Of a DNA stretch of 64,000 bases, positions 7,798 to 15,793 are shown in pieces; within the stretch, counting starts at the first letter, position 1, and each line of letters begins with the position of its first letter. A program made the position numbers and the translations under genes. This DNA is from Cytophagales bacterium. Lineage in GTDB: Bacteria; Bacteroidota; Bacteroidia; Cytophagales; Flammeovirgaceae. Under the pieces are notes generated by a model that made no database searches, was not told where the DNA came from, and saw nothing but the letters and a program-made list of their open reading frames with translations. The stretch covers positions 124,001-188,000 of the forward strand of contig JANWWC010000001.1 of NCBI GenBank assembly GCA_025056215.1, read 5' to 3'.

Positions 7798-8895
7798 CTA
7801 CTGTAATTTTTGAAGTACTTCTTCGGCCGTAGGCAAATCGTTATAATGCCATTTTGCGCGTATCCATCCATCTTGTAACAGCATAAGTCCCGGATTGGAA
7901 CGCATAGCAGTTTTGAGCATAGTGGCATCTGCTACATAATACGGGATAGTTAGTTGTGTTTCGCGGCGAAAATCTTCAAAGTTACTTCCATCGGAGGTTA
8001 CAGCGATGACATTTACTTTTCCTTTTAAAAACGAAGCTAATTGACTAATGGGAATACTTACTTTTTTTTCAGCATCTTTTGTTTTATGATAAATTACCAA
8101 TAAATAAATACCTTGCAAGGTTTGTTGAGTAACATCGTTGCCTTCTATATCAGTAATATTGTAATCTTTGATTTTAGGTTGAGTCTTTTCGAGATTTTTA
8201 ATTCGATAACTTTTGTATTCGTATCCTTGTTCAGCGGGCAGGTATTCTTTAGAAATAATCTCTTTTCCATCTTTCAAAAAAATGTATTCAATATCGGGTG
8301 CCTCTTCGGGCTGCATCGCTTTGGCAATATTGACTCCTATTTTATAAGCGCGAAAGTCGAAAATAGGCAAATGTTGAAGCGACCAGAAAGCAACTCCTAA
8401 CGAAAAAAAAACGCTTGCAACTACTGCTATTGAACTCCATTTTGATTGTTGATTGATGTTTTTCTCTTTACCAAGAAGTAGGATTCCTACGACTGCAACG
8501 AGTAAAATCACATCTTTAGCGAACGATTGCCAAGGAGTGAGTTTGATAGCATCTCCAAAACAACCGCAGTCGGTTACTTTATTAAAATAAGCAGAATAGA
8601 AAGTTAAAAAAGTAAAGAATAGAATAAGTGCTAAAAGTGCATAAAGGACATCTTTTCTTCGGAAAGAAACTAAAAGAGCTATCCCTAAAACTACTTCTAA
8701 CGTGCAGATAAAAATAGCTAAAGGCAATGAAAAAGGAACAAACGCCTGAAAAAAATTAGCTAAATCATTTGTAAAAACCTCAAAATACTCTTCCAGTTTG
8801 ATAGCTGTCCCCATCGGGTCGTTAATTTTGATGAGCCCTGAGAAGACAAATAATATTCCTGTAAATCCAACCAAAATGCGATACAATATATTCAT
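7798..8895 (-). CDS. BT_3928-like DoxX/MauE-type membrane protein with thioredoxin-like tail
   Basis: 365 residues. The N-terminal half has a DoxX/MauE-like four-helix bundle: LVGFTGILFVFSGLIK at residues 8-23, helices around 50-75 and 85-105, then DCGCFGDAIKLTPW, the Cys-containing loop typical of this family, and helices near 126-142 and 155-172. The C-terminal half is a periplasmic alpha/beta domain of thioredoxin-like shape (YLLVIYHKTKDAEKK, then VNVIAVTSDG) that lacks a CxxC. This arrangement matches the BT_3928 family in Bacteroidetes. The DoxX/MauE core suggests redox exchange with the quinone pool or a partner, but substrates are unknown. The gene stands alone, downstream of the terminator of the collagen-like gene. 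Confidence 0.75.
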   Translation of the reverse strand: MNILYRILVGFTGILFVFSGLIKINDPMGTAIKLEEYFEVFTNDLANFFQAFVPFSLPLAIFICTLEVVLGIALLVSFRRKDVLYALLALILFFTFLTFYSAYFNKVTDCGCFGDAIKLTPWQSFAKDVILLVAVVGILLLGKEKNINQQSKWSSIAVVASVFFSLGVAFWSLQHLPIFDFRAYKIGVNIAKAMQPEEAPDIEYIFLKDGKEIISKEYLPAEQGYEYKSYRIKNLEKTQPKIKDYNITDIEGNDVTQQTLQGIYLLVIYHKTKDAEKKVSIPISQLASFLKGKVNVIAVTSDGSNFEDFRRETQLTIPYYVADATMLKTAMRSNPGLMLLQDGWIRAKWHYNDLPTAEEVLQKLQ

Positions 8896-8966
8896 GATGC
8901 ATACATCGAAAGAGCTTCTGCAATTTTATAAAAATGTATGGCTTTTTCAAACTGATGGTTTTTCAA

Positions 8967-8998
8967 ATAAAAAAGCGGACTTTTTATTACGTCCGCTT
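8967..8998 (-). terminator. Rho-independent terminator of the collagen-like gene
   Basis: On the minus strand an 8-base stem, AAGCGGAC (8998-8991) paired with GTCCGCTT (8980-8973), encloses a 10-base loop and is followed by a T-rich tract. It lies 21 bases past the stop of the collagen-like gene and separates it from the DoxX-type gene. Confidence 0.85.
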
Positions 8999-9018
8999 CT
9001 TCAAAGAAATTGAATTGT

Positions 9019-9909
9019 TTAATCTTTTATGCCAAGAGCTCGGGCAACGGCGTTGTAATCATTTTTGTCAATACCTTCGAGTGGATCTATAAACTCTTGA
9101 CGAGTTCCTGGTAATTTAGTTATCTTATAAGCAATAATGCGTGCCGGAAAATTTTTTACATTGTTAGTAGGGTCTGCTAAGAAAGGCATAAATTGGCATC
9201 GTATATTGATGGCGTCAGGGAATCCTCCACCTGCTGGCAAGAATCTGTATCCAAGCGATAGAGTAGTATCTTTATTGGCACCTCCAGACCATGTATAAGG
9301 AAGAGGGGTCCAAACATTATTTCTATTGTTTCCAAAACCATTTACGCGAATATAGGCTAATAACATGTAATTAGGAGTATCAATGTTCAAGTCTAGCAAG
9401 TGAGTGGTTTTGGTTAACTCTATAGCTACTGTTTCTCTTCCGTTTGACGTACTTGTAAAAGTCGTATCCATTACAAAAAGAGTAGCTCCTCCCGAACCTG
9501 CTGGACCTTGCGGACCTTGCGGACCCTGTGGACCCTGTGGACCTTGTGGACCCTGTGGACCTTGTGGACCTGCTGGACCTTTACAATCGTTAGTATCAAA
9601 AACGTTATCTCCATTTACATCTTCACTGGGATCATTTATGCCGTTTTTATTGATATCCCAGCAATTAATACCATTAGTGCCTGCTAGACCTTGTGGACCT
9701 TGGGCTCCTGCTGGACCCTGTGGACCTTGTGGACCTGCTGGACCTGCTGGACCTTGAGCACCTGTAGGACCTTGTGGACCTGCTGGACCTTGTGGACCTG
9801 CTGGACCTTGTGGACCTTGTGGACCTGTGTCTCCTTTGTCTCCTTTGCAGAACATTAATCCGAAAACTAATAGAAGAATTGAAAGATAGCTTAGAATTTT
9901 GTTTTTCAT
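9019..9909 (-). CDS. Collagen-like lipoprotein with calcium-loop insert
   Basis: 296 residues. A signal peptide ends in a lipobox (GLMFC, Cys about 21), followed directly by about 20 Gly-X-Y triplets (mostly GPQ and GPA, residues 23-83). Next is a 28-residue insert bounded by cysteines (C85 and C112) with acidic loops [13 protein letters not shown] and [12 protein letters not shown], which resemble EF-hand or thrombospondin type-3 calcium loops. A second run of about 10 triplets (including seven consecutive GPQ) follows, then a beta-rich globular head of about 150 residues. The design suggests a lipid-anchored trimeric stalk with a distal head at the cell surface. Bacterial triple helices need no hydroxyproline, and the GPQ-rich runs fit that. 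The head's ligand is unknown. A strong terminator follows the gene. Confidence 0.85.
   Translation of the reverse strand: MKNKILSYLSILLLVFGLMFCKGDKGDTGPQGPQGPAGPQGPAGPQGPTGAQGPAGPAGPQGPQGPAGAQGPQGLAGTNGINCWDINKNGINDPSEDVNGDNVFDTNDCKGPAGPQGPQGPQGPQGPQGPQGPQGPAGSGGATLFVMDTTFTSTSNGRETVAIELTKTTHLLDLNIDTPNYMLLAYIRVNGFGNNRNNVWTPLPYTWSGGANKDTTLSLGYRFLPAGGGFPDAINIRCQFMPFLADPTNNVKNFPARIIAYKITKLPGTRQEFIDPLEGIDKNDYNAVARALGIKD
9497..9580 (-). repeat. Tandem 9-base repeat encoding GPQ/GPA triplets
   Basis: Nearly identical 9-base units (plus-strand form GGACCTTGT, with C/T variants) encode the second collagen run of the lipoprotein. They are prone to slippage and could vary the stalk length in steps of three residues without a frameshift. 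Confidence 0.8.
9680..9838 (-). repeat. Imperfect 9-base repeat encoding the first collagen run
   Basis: A longer and more degenerate array of the same unit type encodes the membrane-proximal Gly-X-Y run ([12 protein letters not shown]). Interruptions make it less uniform than the distal block. Confidence 0.75.
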
Positions 9910-10134
9910 AGCTGAAACTATTAATTTTAAGTTTTTCCCCTACTCTATTAAAGGATTTTCGGGTTCTCCTTTTAAAGCTTTCAAAAAAGTTTGCTCTAAA
10001 TAACAGAAATTTCAATTCAAATCAAAATTTGTTAACTTTTTTTGAAAGTTTTATAAAAATGCAAACTTTTAGCATAGAAATCTGTTTTTTCAATATTTTC
10101 ATATTTTCTTTACATCTTAACTAAATTTTAATTT

Positions 10135-10353
10135 ATGGATAAAATAAAAAAATCTTTCAAGCTCCAAAATAGTATTATCGAATACTTTAGTGTAGGAGAG
10201 GTTTTTATGTACTTCTTTCGCGTGTTTCGCAAAAATGATTCTGCTAAACATAATTTTAATCTGCGTGTGATGCATGGAATCAACAAAATTTCAATTATCA
10301 TGTTTCTTATTGCGCTTATGGTTTTGATGATTCGGTTTTTTACTCGAGAATAA
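10135..10353 (+). CDS. Small membrane protein, DUF6728-like
   Basis: 72 residues: a short amphipathic start, the block YFSVGEVFMYFFRVFRK, a conserved-looking FNLRVMHGINKISI, and one C-terminal membrane helix (about residues 52-68) ending in charged residues. The order of a FxxxEVxxYFFR block, FNLRxMHGINKISI and a helix fits my recollection of DUF6728, a short Bacteroidota family of unknown function. It has an ATG start and lies 76 bases before the CCG-domain gene on the same strand, so co-transcription is possible. A database search would settle the family name. Confidence 0.65.
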   Translation: MDKIKKSFKLQNSIIEYFSVGEVFMYFFRVFRKNDSAKHNFNLRVMHGINKISIIMFLIALMVLMIRFFTRE

Positions 10354-10429
10354 ACTTCTTTATTTAATCTTTGAGTAACTAAGCGCAATCGTTTTCGTTT
10401 AAGCAAGATAAAAATTAGAAAAAGTAAAT

Positions 10430-11221
10430 ATGAACTTGGAAAAACCTAAATTTCCATTGGCTTCTTCGCTTGCTCAAGAAGGAAAAAATTTTGATGTTTT
10501 GCTTTGGATAGGTTGTGCCGGCTACTTCGATGCTCGTTACAAACGCGTAATGTATGCAATCGCTCAAATATTAGAAATAGCCCAAATATCTTATGCTATT
10601 TTAGGAAGTGAAGAAACTTGCAGTGGTGATCCTGCTCGTCGAGCCGGTAATGAGTTTTTATTTCAAATGCAAGCACACCAAAATATTCAGACTTTTTCTC
10701 ATTATGGAGTAAAAAAAATCGTAGCTGCATGCCCTCACTGTTTCAATACATTGAAAAATGAGTACCCTGAACTTGGTGGAAAGTATCAAGTGGTTCATCA
10801 TACGGAATATATCCAAGAACTTTTGCAAAGTGGTAGAGTAAGGCTGAAAGAAACAGGAGATTTTAAGGGAGAAAAAATTACTTATCACGATTCTTGTTAT
10901 TTAGGAAGGGCCAATCAAGTGTATGAAATACCGCGTCAAATTTTAGAGGCTCTCGACGCAGAATTAGTAGAAATGTCTCGCAATCGAAAATGCGGACTTT
11001 GTTGTGGAGCAGGTGGTGCTCAAATGTTTAAAGAACCTGAAAAAGGAAAAACAGATATCAACCATGAAAGAACAAAAGAGGCTATCCAAACGCAAGCTAA
11101 AACGATTGCTGTAGCTTGTCCTTTTTGTATGACCATGATGACAGACGGTGTTAAAAAATTTGAAAAAGAAAATGAAATCAAAGTTTTGGATATTGCTGAG
11201 ATAGTTCTAAAGCATGTGTAA
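10430..11221 (+). CDS. Fe-S oxidoreductase subunit with two CCG domains (HdrB/GlpC-like)
   Basis: 263 residues with two copies of the cysteine-rich (CCG) domain that binds [4Fe-4S] clusters in heterodisulfide reductase HdrB, GlpC and LutA-like proteins. Visible ligands are WIGCAGYFD, then VAACPHCF in the first half, and DSCYLGRAN, CGLCCGAGG, then ACPFC in the second half. EETCSGDPARRAGNE is a conserved family block. Bacteroidetes often encode this protein separately from a ferredoxin-type partner that would supply electrons; the partner is not in this window. The physiological substrate is uncertain. It is probably cytoplasmic or peripheral at the membrane. Confidence 0.8.
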   Translation: MNLEKPKFPLASSLAQEGKNFDVLLWIGCAGYFDARYKRVMYAIAQILEIAQISYAILGSEETCSGDPARRAGNEFLFQMQAHQNIQTFSHYGVKKIVAACPHCFNTLKNEYPELGGKYQVVHHTEYIQELLQSGRVRLKETGDFKGEKITYHDSCYLGRANQVYEIPRQILEALDAELVEMSRNRKCGLCCGAGGAQMFKEPEKGKTDINHERTKEAIQTQAKTIAVACPFCMTMMTDGVKKFEKENEIKVLDIAEIVLKHV

Positions 11222-11255
11222 AAAGCAATATTTTTATAAATAAATTTTAGCTAAC

Positions 11256-14200
11256 ATGAAAACCCGCATTATCGGTGTATTTTTAGGGCTTAGTATACTC
11301 AAATATGCTTACTGCCAAGAAGAAAGGCTTCGAATGGAGCATATTACTATCGAAAACGGACTTTCACACGATCATATTCAAGCATTGTATCAAGATTCAA
11401 GAGGATATCTCTGGATTGGCACGCGGGATGGATTGAACCGCTTTGATGGATATGAAATGGAAATCTACAAGCGCGATGAATTTGATTCCTCTGCGATTAT
11501 TGGAAACGATATTAAGCAAATTTACGAAGATAAACAAAAGAATTTATGGATTTGTTCTAATCGCGGATTGAGTCGTTACAATTGGAAAAAAGATAACTTT
11601 AAAAATTACATTATCAATCCTTCCGCACCAGTTGTGATTTGGAGTGTTTACGAGGATTCTTACGGTAATTTTTGGGTTGCTACTAACGATAGTGGATTAT
11701 ACCAGCTCGACCGTCAAAAAGAAATCTTTATTTCTTACTTCCATCCTAAAGCTCCCAAAGAAAATGCTGAAAAGTTGTTTTCTCAACAAGTAACTTGTTT
11801 CTTGGAAAAAGATAATTTCCTTTACATAGGAACCTTACATGGACTAGCTATCTACGATTATCGAAAAAAAACTTTTCAAACGCTTCAGTACGATATTAAC
11901 GATGAAACATCCGTCCCTAAAGGATTGATATCAAATTTGTATTTAGATTCTAAAAATCAAATTTGGGTATCATCTGAACTAGGGGGAGGAGTAGCAAAAT
12001 TTAATCCTGCGCACAAATATTTTGAAAGATTGCCTGTAAGTTATACTGAAAAATCAAATGTAATTCCATCTGGCAATATTTCGCGTGGGTGCATTGTTGA
12101 AACTTCTGACGCAAGGCTATGGGTAGGAACCTCTAACGGATTAGCAATTATTAACTTGCTCAATAATAATATTCAGATTTTTAAAAAGAATCCTTTCGAC
12201 AAAAGAAGTTTGAATAATAATAGAATCACTGCACTTACGGTAGATTATGCCAGTACAGTTTGGATTGGTACACCCACAGGACTACATAAAGCAGACCTAT
12301 ACAACCAAGGATTTCGTGTAATTGAATATTTAGAAGATACTAATTCTATTGTTGAAAACAATGTTAAAACAGTTCTTGAAGATTGGCAAGGCTATTGGTG
12401 GATAGGTACCTCACAAGGCTTGAACCGCTACGATCGCAAAAATAATCATTTTAAGTTATACGATACCGATAAGAAAAATGGCGCACTCATCAGTTCTAAC
12501 ATTACTTATTTATACGAAGACCGGGCAGGACAGTTATGGGTAGGATTTTATCCAAGCGGAATAGCAAAGTACAATAGAAGCAAAGACTCCTTCGAGTTTT
12601 TTGAAAGCGAGAAAGATAACCCTGTTACTATTTTTAATAGTCCTGTAACAGTGATCTACGAAGATAATGCTGGACTATTATGGGTAGGCACTCGTGCAGG
12701 ACTTTGTTACTACGATAAAGATGCAAAAATTTTTCAGCGATTTATACATGATCCTGAAAATGAGTTTAGTTTGAGCTTTAATGATATTTCTGATATTGTA
12801 GAAGATGGGAGTGGCAACTTGTGGATAGCTACACGGGGTGGCGGACTTAACATTTTTGAAAGGCGTCATGGTATTTTTAAAAGATATAGAAATAACAAAA
12901 AAGATGCTAAAAGCCTTTCTGATGACATGACTGTCGTTTTATTGAGAGATCACGATGGAAGATTGTGGGTAGGTACTAAAGAAGGAGGCATATGTTATTT
13001 TGATGAAAAAACGCAAAGTTTTATAAATTATCGTGAAAAAGATGGTTTAGCAAGTAATAATATCGTGTCATTAGAGCAAGATGAAAGGGGGTATCTTTGG
13101 ATAGGAACTAATCGAGGGCTTTCTCGTTTTATTTATGAGACCAAAACATTTAAAAATTATGGAGTAAAAGACGGATTGCCTAGCACCGAGTTTAATTTGC
13201 GAGCCTCCTGCCAAACCAAGAAATTTGAGATGCTTTTTGGTACCAATAATGGATTATTAGTTTTCAAGCCTGCAGAAATTTTAAACAATCCTATTCCGCC
13301 TAAAGTATCAATCACCGATATAGAAATTAACTATCAGAAAGTACCTATTGGAGAACCTAATAGTCCTCTTCAAAATAGTATTACTGAAACAAAAGAACTT
13401 TTTTTGGATTACGAACACAATACGGTTACGTTTTTATTTTCAGCATTTCACTTTGCAAGACCTGAACAAAATCAATACGCATACCAATTAGAAGGTTTTG
13501 ACAAAGGCTGGGTTTATACATCATCTCGAAGAAGATTTGCAGGCTATACTCATCTTGAACCTGGAAAATACATTTTTAAACTTAAAGCGTCGAACAACGA
13601 CGGACTTTGGACAGAACAGCCTGTTTCGCTTACGTTGCACATTCTACCTCCTTTTTGGCAAACATGGTGGTTTAAGACATTTCTGTTTATCCTTTTTGGT
13701 GTGATAAGTTATCTGAGCTATAAGGCTATTTTGAACCGAATGAAACGCCAACGATTGGAGAAATTAGTAGAAGAACGCACCAAGGAACTTTTGCAAAAAA
13801 ATGAACAAATTCAGATTATCAACGAGCAACTTAAGGCGCAATCAGAAGAACTTTTAAGGACAAACGAACGAATCAACCAACAAAATGAAGAGATGCGCAT
13901 TATTAACGAAACACTGGTACATCAAAAAGCAGAGTTAGAAGAGAAAAATGAGCAAATCTTAGTTCAGCGCGATCAACTCCAATTAATTAACTTAGAGCTT
14001 GCTGAGCAAAAAAAAGAAATCGAAGCGAGTATTCGTTATGCCAAAACCATGCAAGATGCTATTTTACCTTCCTTGCAACAGATGACGTCGGTATTTCCTG
14101 ATTCGTTTTTAATATTTTTACCTCGAGATATTGTATCTGGAGATTTTTATTGGTTTTCTCAAATAAAACCGAACGTATATGCTGTTGCTGTAGTAGATTG

Positions 14201-14777
14201 CACAGGACATGGAGTTCCAGGAGCTTTTATGTCGTTAGTGGGTCACACAGCACTTAAAGAAATTATTGTACAGCGCCAAATCCATAATCCTTCTCTTATT
14301 TTAGAAGAACTCAACACAAGTATTAGAACGACGCTCAAACAAGATACATCTACCAACGATGACGGTATGGATATAGCTTTTTGCATTATTGAAAAATTAT
14401 CTGATGGTACGAATAAAGTGCTATTTAGTGGTGCAAAGCGTCCTTTGTTTTACTTTCATCCAGAAACACAATCTTTGGAAGTGGTACATGGCGATAACAA
14501 ATCGATAGGTGGTATGCAAAGAAAAGATAAGCCATTTCAAGTATATGAATTCATATTTCCACCTAAAACAATCCTTTACTTATTTTCTGATGGATTGCCC
14601 GATCAAAATAATATTCATCGCCAAAAATTTACAACGCAAAATTTTAAAGAACTTCTCGCCTCTGTCTCATCGTTGGATATGCGTACACAAAAAGAGCGTA
14701 TTTTATTTGCTTTAAAAGAACATCAAGGCAAAATGCGCCAACGCGATGATATTACAGTGATCGGAATTCGCCTCTAA
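11256..14777 (+). CDS. Two-component-regulator propeller sensor with SpoIIE-type phosphatase
   Basis: 1,173 residues. After a signal peptide (cleavage near YAYCQ) there are 14 propeller blades of the Reg_prop type, each with a motif like YLWIGTRDGLNRFDG, NLWIATRGGGL or RLWVGTKEGG; 14 blades suit two seven-bladed propellers (residues about 25-680). A Y_Y_Y domain follows (FDKGWVYTSS and YIFKLKASNNDGLW, about 690-800), then one membrane helix (about 805-825), a coiled coil (about 830-930) and a PP2C-like SpoIIE domain with VSGDFYW and DCTGHGVPGAFMSL (about 955-1173). It should sense an external ligand, probably carbohydrate or a surface cue, and dephosphorylate a cytoplasmic Ser/Thr target such as an anti-sigma antagonist. 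It has no histidine kinase domain, unlike most propeller sensors. Confidence 0.9.
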   Translation: MKTRIIGVFLGLSILKYAYCQEERLRMEHITIENGLSHDHIQALYQDSRGYLWIGTRDGLNRFDGYEMEIYKRDEFDSSAIIGNDIKQIYEDKQKNLWICSNRGLSRYNWKKDNFKNYIINPSAPVVIWSVYEDSYGNFWVATNDSGLYQLDRQKEIFISYFHPKAPKENAEKLFSQQVTCFLEKDNFLYIGTLHGLAIYDYRKKTFQTLQYDINDETSVPKGLISNLYLDSKNQIWVSSELGGGVAKFNPAHKYFERLPVSYTEKSNVIPSGNISRGCIVETSDARLWVGTSNGLAIINLLNNNIQIFKKNPFDKRSLNNNRITALTVDYASTVWIGTPTGLHKADLYNQGFRVIEYLEDTNSIVENNVKTVLEDWQGYWWIGTSQGLNRYDRKNNHFKLYDTDKKNGALISSNITYLYEDRAGQLWVGFYPSGIAKYNRSKDSFEFFESEKDNPVTIFNSPVTVIYEDNAGLLWVGTRAGLCYYDKDAKIFQRFIHDPENEFSLSFNDISDIVEDGSGNLWIATRGGGLNIFERRHGIFKRYRNNKKDAKSLSDDMTVVLLRDHDGRLWVGTKEGGICYFDEKTQSFINYREKDGLASNNIVSLEQDERGYLWIGTNRGLSRFIYETKTFKNYGVKDGLPSTEFNLRASCQTKKFEMLFGTNNGLLVFKPAEILNNPIPPKVSITDIEINYQKVPIGEPNSPLQNSITETKELFLDYEHNTVTFLFSAFHFARPEQNQYAYQLEGFDKGWVYTSSRRRFAGYTHLEPGKYIFKLKASNNDGLWTEQPVSLTLHILPPFWQTWWFKTFLFILFGVISYLSYKAILNRMKRQRLEKLVEERTKELLQKNEQIQIINEQLKAQSEELLRTNERINQQNEEMRIINETLVHQKAELEEKNEQILVQRDQLQLINLELAEQKKEIEASIRYAKTMQDAILPSLQQMTSVFPDSFLIFLPRDIVSGDFYWFSQIKPNVYAVAVVDCTGHGVPGAFMSLVGHTALKEIIVQRQIHNPSLILEELNTSIRTTLKQDTSTNDDGMDIAFCIIEKLSDGTNKVLFSGAKRPLFYFHPETQSLEVVHGDNKSIGGMQRKDKPFQVYEFIFPPKTILYLFSDGLPDQNNIHRQKFTTQNFKELLASVSSLDMRTQKERILFALKEHQGKMRQRDDITVIGIRL

Positions 14778-14802
14778 TTGATATTCTTAACGACAACCTA
14801 AG

Positions 14803-15687
14803 ATGATGAATCTGGAGTTTTACGAGAATTTTTTTGAATCTGCTTTGCTTCAATGCGGAATTTTGGCTGAAGTACAATCTTATGAGTTTGTGGCAGGGGG
14901 TTGTATTAATGTTGCAGCTAAGGTTCAGACAAACAAAGGAACTTTTTTTATTAAATGGAATGAGCACGAAAATGCTATTGAAATGTTTGATGCAGAAGCG
15001 AAAGGACTCGAAACTCTAAAAAAAACCAATACGTTTCGAGTTCCTGAAGTGATAGGGGTAGGAAAGGTGGTTGAAAAATCTTTCTTACTCTTGGAATACA
15101 TAGGATTTGGTGTTAAAAGAAAAGACTTTTGGGAAATTTTTGGTTGGCAGTTAGCTCAACTTCATCGAAATACGTCTTCACAATTCGGTTTACACTTCGA
15201 TAACTTCATAGGCTCTTTGCCTCAAAAAAATACTTTTCACGATAGTTGGCATACTTTTTATTTTGAAGAAAGACTTCGCCCTCAAATGGAGTTAGCTTAC
15301 TACCAACAACTAATAGATAAATCTTATTTGTACAAATTAGATAAACTAGAAAAAGCAACAGAAGACCTATTTCCTCAGGAACCTCCTGCTTTACTACATG
15401 GCGATTTGTGGCATGGCAATTTTTTAGTTTCTCCTGATGGAATTCCTGTATTGATTGACCCTGCTATCTATTATGGACATCGTGAAATGGAACTCTCTTT
15501 TATGAAGTGGTTGGGCGGATTTGATGATACTGTTTTTCAAGTTTATTCAAATTGTTATCCTTTGTTTTCAAACTTTGTTCAAAGAATTTCATTGTATCAG
15601 CTCTATCCGATTATTGTACACCTTAACTTGTTTGGAATCTCTTATTTGCCTTCTCTTGTTCAAGTTTTCCAATCTTACTCACTTTAA
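14803..15687 (+). CDS. Fructosamine kinase family protein
   Basis: 294 residues with the fold of small-molecule kinases related to aminoglycoside phosphotransferases. The catalytic loop LLHGDLWHGNF and the metal-binding VLIDPAIYYGHREMEL are textbook fructosamine-kinase-family motifs, and the N-terminal lobe has TFFIKWNEH and the LLEYI hinge. Bacterial members phosphorylate ribulosamine- or fructosamine-type adducts and so repair glycated proteins, though many are uncharacterised. The ATG at 14803 lies 25 bases after the sensor phosphatase, so the two may be co-transcribed. An ATG one codon later (14806) is an equal choice. Confidence 0.88.
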   Translation: MMNLEFYENFFESALLQCGILAEVQSYEFVAGGCINVAAKVQTNKGTFFIKWNEHENAIEMFDAEAKGLETLKKTNTFRVPEVIGVGKVVEKSFLLLEYIGFGVKRKDFWEIFGWQLAQLHRNTSSQFGLHFDNFIGSLPQKNTFHDSWHTFYFEERLRPQMELAYYQQLIDKSYLYKLDKLEKATEDLFPQEPPALLHGDLWHGNFLVSPDGIPVLIDPAIYYGHREMELSFMKWLGGFDDTVFQVYSNCYPLFSNFVQRISLYQLYPIIVHLNLFGISYLPSLVQVFQSYSL

Positions 15688-15793
15688 AGGTGGTGACTCC
15701 AAATTTTTGTTGCTTTTTTATATGCAAATTTTTTGCTTTATTTTTTCAAATTTTGTAATATTGTCTTGAATAACTTGTTTAACTCAAAAATTG

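Noticed and set aside
9497-9838. CRISPR-like tandem repeats
   Set aside because: The 9-base units are continuous and in frame with Gly-X-Y codons, with no spacers and no cas genes.
9404-10015. Open frames on both strands opposite or out of frame with the collagen-like gene
   Set aside because: They are low-complexity by-products of the 9-base repeats, with no signal, start context or family.
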